Shown here: piece after piece, positions 18,110 through 26,293 of the stretch
Layout of the letters: each line of letters starts with the position of its first letter
Position numbering within the stretch: the first letter of the stretch is position 1
NCBI RefSeq assembly: GCF_963675165.1
Contig: NC_087390.1
Location: forward strand, 1,259,501-1,323,500
Direction of reading: 5' to 3'
Length of the DNA stretch: 64,000 nt
From: Halichondria panicea
Lineage: Eukaryota > Porifera > Demospongiae > Suberitida > Halichondriidae
Made by a program: the position numbers and the translations under genes
The notes under the pieces: generated by a model
What the model was told of the DNA's origin: nothing
What the model saw: the letters and a program-made list of their open reading frames with translations, nothing else
The model's database searches: none

Positions 18110-18441
18110 CAGTAGAGGCCAAAATAAAGTTTCTGTTCCGTTTGCGTATATACTACCAGGAGCACATAAAGACATCTTTATGTGCTCCTGGTAGTACTCT
18201 GCGTTTGTTTTGATTCTGTTGCACGCAAGCAAAACAATCGTTTTGGTGCATGTACACTAGTGTGTTGACTTACACAAACCGCTAATTGGATTCATAGCAA
18301 TTGCTACATGCTCTTAGTGTAAACAATAATTATGTAACCACGAAACCGCAGCGCGTGCGTGGGAGGAAACGAGCAATTGCGTGCAATCTAATCAGCTTAC
18401 TACGCAAACGCAACAGAAACTTTATTTTTTGACCTCTACTG
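18110..18441. mobile_element. 332-bp MITE, ends CAGTAGAGG
   Basis: The left end CAGTAGAGGCCAAAATAAAG is mirrored by the right end CTTTATTTTTTGACCTCTACTG, and the match continues through GTTTCTGTT and GTTTGCGT. It lies in an ACLY intron. A relative with similar inner sequence (CCGTTTGCGTA) is at 41442-42054. Confidence 0.75.
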
Positions 18442-18805
18442 TATGTAACGTAACGTAACATGCGCTTTAGGAATGATTAATAATTATACTGGAACTGATT
18501 CAGAAGTACAGTTTGCTTGAAGGCAATGGATTGACAGATAATAGACTGATCAGTATAGTGATGACTATAAGGATTTGCAGCAAAGAATAGCTTAGTAATT
18601 GCTCTAATTAAGCAAATATTATGCACAGTTACCGATGCAAACAAACAGTCAACTATACAATGCAAAAGTAGAGATGGTACAGTAGGCAAAGCTCCCGTAC
18701 CGTGGCTGGTCCAATAATGGTGACCTTCTTCTCATCTGCTGTCTTGATGAGTTTCTTAGTATGGTTCTCAGGAATGCCCTCGGCTATGATCGCTATCGTG
18801 TGGAA

Positions 18806-18822
18806 CTGTGTGTGTGTGTGTG

Positions 18823-18854
<32 letters not shown>

Positions 18855-18910
18855 CGTGTGTGTGTGTGTGCGTGTGTGTGTGCGTGCGTGTGCATGTGCG
18901 TGTGCGTGTT
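18806..18910 (+). repeat. GT microsatellite (CA on minus strand) at ACLY exon acceptor
   Basis: A (GT)n tract with GC interruptions ends exactly at the minus-strand acceptor of the first ACLY exon seen (CACACAG then TTCCACAC), replacing a polypyrimidine tract. Confidence 0.9.
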
Positions 18911-19098
18911 TGATTGAAGTGTATACAAAAACTATTGGGGTGGTAAAGGATTGTCAGTCGCACACCATACATGTGTCTAAAATAGTCTATCACATGCAGT
19001 GTCTATACATTATGTTTAAAAATGCACAGAGCCTTCACTATTTTAATAGTTCAGGGAACTACAGTACAGCAGAAACAAAAGAATAATAATTAAAGGTA

Positions 19099-19216
19099 AA
19101 TTCAAACTGTATGCCGTGAAATTGGTTACAATACATCCATTACAGCTTGTGGGAGACAATGTTTGACAAATTCAAACTGTATGCCGTGAAATTGGTTACA
19201 ATACATCCATTACAGA
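19099..19216 (+). repeat. 70-bp tandem duplication
   Basis: The segment starting AAATTCAAACTGTATGCC occurs at about 19099 and again 70 nt later at 19169. A single copy of its core (AACTGTATGCTGTGAAATTGG) precedes the second peptide locus at about 21708, so it belongs to the upstream flank of the peptide gene. Confidence 0.85.
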
Positions 19217-19373
19217 GCATGTACTTGTCATGTATAGTAGTGAAGTCTGTTATTCTCATGATACACTTTCCTAGAACTCTGAGTCCATAACATGAGTAGA
19301 CTGACGTCTCTACCAAGAATCCATAATTATGTGGGGAGAGTAGTTATGCCAAATTTCCTACCACTGCTGTTGG

Positions 19374-19386
19374 GTATATAAGTGGA
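19374..19386 (+). promoter_or_regulatory. TATA box of peptide locus 1
   Basis: GGGTATATAAGTGG lies about 95 nt upstream of the ATG at 19477. The same sequence with the same flanks (CTACCACTGCTGTTGGG) stands before locus 2 at about 21955. Confidence 0.6.
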
Positions 19387-19476
19387 AGGAGGCAGGCTTA
19401 GTTATCAGAGACGGATCTGTGATTTCACATAATTATCAATACTCTTCGGAAAAACTCAAGAAAAAGCGTTTTCAAT

Positions 19477-19668
19477 ATGAAGTTGATTGTAATCCTGGCT
19501 GGCCTTTTTGCTGTTGTAGCAGTCGCTCATGCTTATTCTACTAATATGCTGGAGGCTCTCATGCAGGCACTACCGGCAGAACTGGAGCAAGAAGAACCCA
19601 GTATGGAGAGATATCATGGTCATTATGAAGAGGTTTGTCATAATTATTTTATTGCAGGCAGGCAGTGA
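19477..19668 (+). CDS. small secreted peptide precursor, unknown function
   Basis: The frame encodes 63 residues. Residues 1-19 (MKLIVILAGLFAVVAVAHA) form a textbook signal peptide with an A-x-A-like cleavage site, followed by a short acidic/Glu-rich segment with EELEQEEPS-like composition. A possible splice donor (GAGGTTTGT) occurs near 19632, so the true C-terminus may lie on another exon and residues after about 52 may be intronic read-through. The ATG is about 95 nt downstream of a clear TATA box. A paralogous locus at 22040 keeps the promoter and signal peptide only. I do not recognise the family. The protein is probably exported. Confidence 0.6.
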   Translation: MKLIVILAGLFAVVAVAHAYSTNMLEALMQALPAELEQEEPSMERYHGHYEEVCHNYFIAGRQ

Positions 19669-19689
19669 AAATGATTGCTACATTAAATA

Positions 19690-19953
19690 CAGTAGAACCT
19701 CGTTATCCGGCCCTCGATTATCCGGAACCTCGATTATCCGGCTTGGCAGTTTTCTTTTTAATCAGATTACATAATTCAGAAAATGGGCGTGTCCCTCAAA
19801 TGCGCATGCGCGTTGCAGCTGTTACCATGGAGACATGCCTGCTTTTCTTTTGCGCATGCGCAGACAACATGCGGCACTGCTGTTCATCAATAAAGTGGGT
19901 GGATCAAGGCGTGGTTTATCTATTCGATTATCCGGCATATTCACTTATCCGGC
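19690..19953. mobile_element. pogo/Tigger-like MITE remnant
   Basis: The left end CAGTAGAACCTCGTTATCCGG has the form of pogo-type termini, with repeated CGATTATCCGG. The right end is lost where the next transposon begins at 19954. A right-half relative is at about 44462-44622 (ending GGTTCTACTG), and another left end is at about 22198 (CAGTAGACTCTCGTTAATCCGG). Confidence 0.6.
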
Positions 19954-20123
19954 TAGCCTCGATCCCAGGCCGATCCGTCTCTAATTGAACGCTAGGTCGC
20001 CTCCCTTGGCCTGGTATTGATTGTATCTGGGCGTGACTTCGATTCGTTAAGTCCATGTGGTCAAATGAAAATTGAATAAAATTAATGATGGCTTCTAAGG
20101 TTATGTTGCAGCACTGATACCAT

Positions 20124-20230
20124 ACAAAAACAGAAGATATAAACATTTGTTCAGCATCATACAAAAACAGAAGATATAAACATTTGTTCAGCATCATACA
20201 AAAACAGAAGATATAAACATTTGTTCAGCA
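20124..20230 (+). repeat. 37-bp tandem repeat, three units
   Basis: The units start ACAAAAACAGAAGATATAAA at 20124, 20161 and 20198 and are essentially identical. They lie immediately before the Cys-containing frame of the transposon. Confidence 0.9.
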
Positions 20231-20235
20231 GTAAG

Positions 20236-20654
20236 GCTCTCAAAGAAGATATTCCAGGGAGGCTCAGTCTTGCATTGGATCTGCCTGTTAGTGATTCAGA
20301 TGGCCTGTCAAAGATTGTCTGTCTTTCTTGTATCAAGAAGATAGAGTCCATAGAGGTGTTCAGGCTCCTGGCCAGACGTAGCTACCAGAAACAAGTGTCC
20401 AAAGAGCAGCTCCCTAGTAGTCCAGTAAGATCAGCCCCTAAGAAAAGGACTAAGGACATGAGTGGTTCCAACGCATCTCCTTTCACTGTGAGCTCGCGTC
20501 CATCAGCAAAGAGCACCGTCGGGGTTCGAGGAAAAAGGCTTGCTTTTACTCCTGCACAAAGTAGGAATGTGTAAATAAAATTATTTTTTTAGCTCACGTT
20601 GATGGTCCACATAATGCCAGTGCCTCGACATCATCTGAAATCGCTGTGGAGCTA
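20236..20654 (+). pseudogene. transposon-borne frame with ZAD-like CxxC segment
   Basis: The frame reads LSLALDLPVSDSDGLSKIVCLSCIKKIESIEVFR and continues into a basic, Ser/Pro-rich tail. The GL..IVCxxC spacing is like the second Cys pair of zinc-finger-associated (ZAD-type) domains; the first pair is absent. A donor (CAAAGTAGGA) near 20563 and an acceptor (TTTTAGCTCAC) near 20592 suggest continuation into a second small exon to about 20660. No upstream ATG is seen in frame. It is probably a fragment of a transposon-encoded DNA-binding protein. Confidence 0.4.
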
Positions 20655-20868
20655 GAGGGTAGGTCAGAAACTATCCAGTTTGCAGCCAACATTGGAGCAC
20701 CAGGAGGGGCAAATGCTCTAAGCTCAGGTGTGCATAGGCAGGACGAAAGTCAGAGCTCCTACAGAACATACATAATAATCACAACGGGAGTTATTATAAC
20801 TTACCACTTGTAAACACAGTGTGCTTTGTCCACAGCTATTGCCACTAAAGAGGAATTGAGTGGAGGCT

Positions 20869-21102
20869 CTAGTAATAGCATCCTCCAACGATAGTCTTCA
20901 ACAACAGCCTCTTGGGGCAGTGAACAGCAGACGGTACTTTCCATCCGACACATTTGTTAGTGGCAACAAGACTTCTGTCGATTCCCTTATTACTACTGAG
21001 GATGGCAGCAGAAACACCTCTAGTGTTCAGACTCCTGACCTGGTCAATCATGAGAGACACAAGGGGAGAGATGACAAGAACTACACTTCTCAGTGGCGAC
21101 AA
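20869..21102 (-). pseudogene. RecQ/DEAD-type helicase fragment
   Basis: The minus-strand frame contains VVLVISPLVSLMIDQV followed by RSLNTRGVSAAIL. This is the motif Ia region of RecQ-type helicases (SPL..LM.DQV..L...G..A). No Walker A block precedes it and no DEAH motif follows, so only a scrap of the helicase core remains inside the transposon. Confidence 0.55.
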
Positions 21103-21694
21103 GAGCCCTTAGTCCTACCAAGCTTGTAGTCCATCAAGAAGGGTATATAGCAATTGATAGCACAGAGACTTGCCATACACCGTACCCAGTTGGGAATCAC
21201 ACAAAAACGTCCCTTCCTTCTGACAGGAGCTTGAGAGCACGGACCTGCTGTTCCTTGAGGATCAGTCCTTCTTGCTTCACACAAGACAGTGCATATGCTA
21301 ATGCTCTTGGATATCAAAAGACGTTGAAATTGCCATAGTATAGTACTATACGTACTATAGTAGCTAGCTAGCTTTACAGAGCTATTCATGAGATTACAAT
21401 TACTTTTACGGAGTAGGTGCTCATACATACACCATTAGTGTCAAGTCGCTCAGGAATTCGCTCTTTTTTAGCGAATACCTGAGCGAGGTGGAGCCAATAA
21501 GAGCACGCCCAGATACACGCCCAGATACAATCAATACCAGGCCGAGGAGGCGACCTAGCGTTCAATTAGAGACTTCCACTCTCTATAGACCCATTAAGGA
21601 ACAATTCTACAACTCGTTGGTTCATTGGCATGCTTTGAGTTATAGATGTGAGCTATTATAACACCAAAACATAGAAGCAGCTGTCCTTTCTTGT

Positions 21695-22102
21695 GGGAGA
21701 CATGTCAAACTGTATGCTGTGAAATTGGTTACAATTTATTATATCCATTACAGAGCATGTCATGTATAGTAGTATATGACAGTATAGAGTAAGTGAAGTC
21801 TGTTATTCTCAAATGCATGTACATAGGTATGCATGTTCCATGATACACGACACTTTCCTAGAACTCTGAGTCCGTAACATGAGTAGACTGATGTCTCTAC
21901 CAAGAATCCATATGTGGGGAGAGTAGTTATGCCATTTTTCCTACCACTGCTGTTGGGTATATAAGTGGAAGGAGACAGGCTTAGCTATCAGAGACGGATC
22001 TGTGATTTCACAAAAAACTCAAGAAGGAATATTCTCAATATGAAGGTGATTGTAATCCTGGCCGGCCTTTTTGCTGTTGTAGCAGTCACTCATGCTTATT
22101 AA
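21695..22102 (+). pseudogene. second secreted-peptide locus, truncated to the signal peptide
   Basis: The flank, TATA box (about 21955) and leader repeat locus 1. The ATG at 22040 opens MKVIVILAGLFAVVAV then THAY, followed by TAA at 22100. Only the signal peptide remains, and the mature part is replaced by unrelated DNA. Two loci with preserved promoters flank the transposon at 19954-21573. Confidence 0.7.
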
Positions 22103-22660
22103 ACAGTCAACCATACAATGAGAAAGTATTAATGTGCGAGATCGTACAGTTGATTTTTGTTTCTAGTGCTTTCCCCGGCCAATCCTATATTAACACAGTA
22201 GACTCTCGTTAATCCGGTCACCCTTGGGACCATGCAGCTTGGCCGGAATAGCGAGGTGGCTGCAGCTCAGGAAATAGCCGCGGCTTAAAAACGACCTTAC
22301 CTCGAATCTAATGACTACTTTTGCGGTTCTTGTCTCGAGGATAATGTAGGATAATTCATTCTGTTTATAATAGAAAAAGACCCAATAATTATTGCGTAGT
22401 TTATAACTAATTATTATAATTTATGACATAATAGTTCGAACAGTAACTTGCACAGAGTTATGCATAATATCAGGAGTACAGGAGTACATTCTACTCCAGA
22501 TAATAAATTATTATATATTATAATTATTATACTGACAGACACGCAGAACTAGCTAATACTGCACGGTTATTGCACATACACATTGTGCGGTACACAAAAA
22601 ATAATTATACTATACATGCACATTATTATAATATAATATATATAGTCACTTTTGGAAGTA
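22103..22660. other. AT-rich intergenic
   Basis: No gene is seen. It contains a pogo-like left end at about 22198 and AT-rich sequence. The last 150 nt or so (from about 22575) form the 3' flank of the EHD-type gene and match the 3' flank of the GTPase gene at 47120-47200. Confidence 0.45.
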
Positions 22661-22693
22661 ACCATTTGGCTGATGTTAGCGTTAGACTTTGTG

Positions 22694-24182
22694 TTAGTGT
22701 CTTTTGAACGGCTTCGGTTTTTTGGGAGCTGAGATTGAGTATATATCAGTTATATAACCATGCAGGAGTGCACATGATAATTATTGCAATTTATTTATCA
22801 CAATCCTATCGGCACTCACCTGATGATGTCTCTTCATGTGTCCTTTTTTTACCAGCAAGAGACGATGATGAGCCACTATCGGGATCTTCTTTCGTGAGAT
22901 CACTCTTAGTGGAGAAAGGATCATTGTCATTTTGCCCAATGAATACACCGCCACGAATTCGTTTGTCTTTAGTCATGTCTTCTTCTTTTGGTAGCATCTT
23001 CATGATATGGGAGATATCGACAGCCAGCATTTGGTCGACAATTTCAAGTAAATGTGGTTGGAGTTTCGGAAATCGAGAGAAATCGTATTTTTCAAGTTTT
23101 TCTCTCATGGCTTTCACAGAGGGGAAATCCCCAACAGGGATATTACGAGACTTGTGTATGGTGTTGAACACTTGGTCGAGGCTTTCAATGAGGGCATCTT
23201 TCTTGGATTGTTTTCCGAACAGATAGGGCATTTCCCCTTTCAAGTGAGAGAGGATGAATGCTTGAACCTTTGCCAGTCGCGCTCGCTTGATCATTTCGTT
23301 GAGTTTCCGCACAGCATTTGTACGAGGCAGCCTCTGAATATCGGCAAAAAGATCGAGTTGTTCGTCCTCAAAAAGCTTTTGGTTTTCGTCGTGATGAAGG
23401 GGTTGGTCCCAGAAAGAACCAATGTACACTCTGGTGACTTCTGGAGTGCCCAACACTTTTCCTAGCGACCACATTAGAGAACCGTGCACACGCATCAGCT
23501 GTTGGGTGGTGATCACATCTGCTTTATTGAGAACAATACGAATCTTGGTTTGGTTCTTCTTGATGATATTGATGACTGTTCGAAACTCGTCAGAGATGTC
23601 TAACTTGTGTGCGTCAAAGAGGAGAATAATCATATCAGCCCGATCTGCAAACCAGCCCAGCACACCCTCAAAATCGTACCCACGATGTAATCGTTGTTTC
23701 TCTCCTGATAATATTCCCGGGGTGTCAATGAGGGTTATACTCTCGAAGACTGGACTCGGCAAAAACGAACCCTCGAATCGGCTCAAAAAAGCGTTTCCAA
23801 ACGACTGCAAGGCACCGAACTGTCGTGTTGGGTCGACAGCTAAAGCATTTCCAGGAGTAACTTGCTCATTAGGCCCGTGCATGATGGCCATGAAGCGATC
23901 AGTAGTGGGTTCAGGTCCAATCCTAATGCCGGGGAAATCCTTTTTTAACAGGTAACGAATAAAAGTGGTTTTTCCAGTAGAATATTGACCGATTAGTAGT
24001 ACCATTGGTTTGGCATTGAAGTCTCCATCGTTCATGTATGGTGAGTGAAAATCTTCAAAGAGGTACGTTTGCTCTAGTGGGAGGAGCTTCTTTCGGTACG
24101 TTTGCTTGAGGCCATCGATGACATTATTATAGATGTCTGCCACATTGCATTGTTTCTTGTTGCCTGATAGCCAGGAGAACAT
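22694..24182 (-). CDS. EHD-family ATPase/GTPase without EH domain, with basic tail
   Basis: EHD proteins are dynamin-like membrane remodelers of endosomes. Exon 1 (24182 down to 22820) starts MFSWLSGN, as EHDs do. Residues: P-loop GQYSTGKT 65-72, switch PTTDR 92-96, DTPG 153-156, NKAD 219-222, then the helical region, ending in the GGxFxG linker (about 406-411) and DPFS. Family members normally continue with a Ca-binding EH domain of about 95 residues, and none is present. Instead there is an acidic Ser-rich stretch, AGKKRTHEETSS, a GTGAGT donor at about 22819, and a second exon (about 22729-22694) reading PKKPKPFKRH then stop. Both tail exons are paralogous to the end of the GTPase gene at 47.2 kb. 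Catalytic motifs are complete, so it may be functional. Assignment is secure; the tail splice is inferred. Confidence 0.88.
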
Positions 24183-24639
24183 GGACTTAGTTGTTTACTG
24201 TGAGGGTCCTGCAGGGGATACGAACATGTAGGTGTGCATGCATAAAATCTGACACAATTTAGATGTACATTAATTCATGTGTCCCTGTGCATATTAATAC
24301 ATATAGTACATAGTACATACTGTATATAGCTGGCTGGCACGTATATACCTAGTGCTACTTGCAACAGAGAAGCCGCCTCAGATCTCTGCAGTCATAATTA
24401 TGTTTCTGTAAGCCACGCCTACCTAAAAAACTCTATTTTGTGATCTTTACCATAAATTATATAATTGTACAAAAAATGATTTATATGCAGCTTGTCTGTT
24501 ATTTATTTATTCACAATTTCAATCACAAATTTACGATGTCATGTATGTTGGTGTAGAATACTGGTATAGACGTGATACAAAAATGTGTGCACCAAAAAAA
24601 TGCAAGGTGTAAAGAAATATGCTATAGATAATTATGTCA

Positions 24640-24905
24640 CACTGCAATACTTGTCATTGAAGTATTCTTTAATGTCTCTAACTATGTCCTCTCTTGTCAG
24701 TGTGTGAGCAATATCTATAAGTGCTTGAAATGTTACCTCCTCAGGATTTATTCTTCTCCAACACTCGAAGCACTGCACTTTGTGTATATAGTCAGTTTAT
24801 TCCCCACATCTGACTTATTAGAAGCGCTGAGTGGCAATAAACCATGCAACCAGAAGGTCAACATTGTCGAAAAAAGAAGCCAAAGAAACCAGGTTGCGTA
24901 GTGGT
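24640..24905 (-). pseudogene. decayed death-fold domain
   Basis: Minus-strand pieces read VSLASFFDNVDLLVAW, then SNKSDVGNK in another frame, then CFECWRRINPEEVTFQALID followed by TLTREDIVRDIKEYF. In order these parallel the death-fold exon at 26294-26634 (LAAYFDSTTLL ... KYWKKK..ATFHALL.IV). At least two frame changes are needed to connect them, so it is dead. Confidence 0.6.
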
Positions 24906-24913
24906 ATCTTTTC

Positions 24914-24975
24914 TTGTCAAGTTGCCTGAGAGCCAGGAAAACATGGTTACCTACTGGGAGGGTCCTGCAGGGGAT
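24914..24975 (-). pseudogene. relic of the EHD gene 5' end
   Basis: The minus strand reads MFSWLSGNL from 24942, and the adjoining flank (GAGGGTCCTGCAGGGGATA) is the same as the flank just upstream of the EHD start at 24182. Only the first 8 codons and 5' flank are recognisable. It abuts the death-fold relic. Confidence 0.6.
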
Positions 24976-25943
24976 ATACTGCTGCTATATACCACATATA
25001 GAAACAGATTCTGAACTATATATATATATATATATACTACAACTACAGTATATACAATAAATAATTTATATGCATGTATCCCTTTCCTTACCATTCGTGA
25101 AAGTCTGGAACAGGAGTGTCTTTAGGTCGATCAATTAGTGTGGATCCGGCCTCACCACGCCTCCATGTCATTCTATTAGTCTAGATCCGGCTAGCAATTC
25201 CTTTTGTTTAGCGTGTCAGAGACTGGGAGAAGATGATTGGCACTCCCTGGCTCCTTTGGATGTACAGCTGTCCAGATCCCTAGAACATACCCTCCATTCT
25301 GACGAGTTATCAGTGCGTAGGGTGCTTACTAATACTAGATTCTTGCCAGCCAGTACAGTTCAAGCTACACACAGCACCGCTCAACTATTCTCTACCCCAT
25401 TATCTAGCTAAATCTGGTCCAACTAGACAGCAGACACAGCTAGTTAATTCAGTAAAGCCAGGGGTAGCTGTACTTCTACGGTTGTTCAGTACCCACGGTA
25501 ACAATTCCTCTGGGCTGGGCTAACTAGTTGAGCCACGCCTCCCAATTCTCAAGGCTAGGTACATGTCTCTGTCTAGCTGCTTCTTCAGCTTCTTGCTCAG
25601 TTTTGTGGCTTAGAGAAAGGCCAGCTACTCAGGGGGAAGAGTCCAGATGAAAGTCTGGCAGCCAGGTGGCGTCCAAACGGTCAGTTATTCTTTCCACCAA
25701 CTTTTTAATCTAGTCTAGTCCTGCTTGCACTGCTACTACTACTGCTACTCTTCCTACTACTACTGCTGCTACTCTTCCTAGCTAGTCAAAGGTTTCTTTT
25801 TTTCTTTTTTTCTTTTTTATAACTACATATGCACAAAGAGACATCAAAGCTTACATCAAAGGACACAGATTTTTAGCCTACTTGACTGATAAGGCCGTTA
25901 CCTAGACTACAGTTTGTTTGTCAGGGAGGAGTCATCTAATTCA
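24976..25943. other. no gene recognised; (CTA/CTG)n-like tract
   Basis: I see no coding exon here. There is a TA tract at about 25018-25036, scattered CCACGCCTCC motifs, and a trinucleotide-rich tract (CTACTACTGCTACTCTTC units) at about 25730-25790 followed by T-rich repeats. Confidence 0.4.
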
Positions 25944-26293
25944 TCATAACGATTCGTTACCGTTGTTGTAATTTCTACAACAGATTGCCAAGGAAAGAGG
26001 TATAGTAGGAACACAGCACATGCATGTACCAAGGTTCATGGTTTCTAAAGCTTGTAGAGAAGCAGTGGAGGAATTTTTGATCAGGCTAACCGTTCCAGTG
26101 CAGTATTGTACAGTATATATAACTTGATTATATAAATTATATCCATACCTATATAATAAAACAAATGAAGGACAGGTCACACCCGCGCCCATCTATCTAT
26201 AGAGTCACATGATTAGCTGCCTCAGCAATGAGATTCTGCAACAGAGTTCTGCAAAATAAAAAAATGAAGCCACTAGCTATTAGATGAACATGA

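Larger units (their letters stand above)
16193..18805 (-). pseudogene. ACLY: ATP-citrate lyase fragment, five in-frame exons
   Basis: ATP-citrate lyase makes cytosolic acetyl-CoA from citrate and CoA. Minus-strand exons 18701-18805, 17973-18064, 17124-17228, 16784-16865 and 16193-16369 splice in phase, with good donors and acceptors, into about 187 residues of the CoA-ligase-like part. Recognisable blocks are [41 protein letters not shown] and VQFGHAGA, the last holding the catalytic phospho-histidine. No N-terminal ATP-grasp exons or C-terminal citrate-synthase-like exons are seen. The upstream side ends at a GT repeat and tandem duplications, the downstream side at the POT pseudogene. It looks like a captured gene segment rather than a whole gene. 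Introns are loaded with MITEs. The identity is secure; the pseudogene status is inferred from the missing ends. Confidence 0.85.
19954..21573. mobile_element. larger relative of the 9-bp-TSD transposon, with coding remnants
   Basis: The left TIR (19954-20035) matches that of the element at 14655. The right TIR (about 21490-21573) is complementary but truncated after AATTAGAGAC. Both elements also share the internal TTTTTTAGCGAATACCTGAGC next to the right TIR. Inside are a plus-strand Cys-containing frame and a minus-strand helicase-like frame. It is probably a partly autonomous or gene-carrying family member, now decayed. Confidence 0.7.

Noticed and set aside
23422-23955. 177-codon plus-strand open frame opposite the EHD-type gene.
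   Set aside because: It is the antisense shadow of a well-conserved EHD G domain and has no motif of its own.
25944-26192. Minus-strand 82-codon frame downstream of the death-fold exon.
   Set aside because: No recognisable domain, no splice link to the death-fold exon, which has its own stop at 26294.
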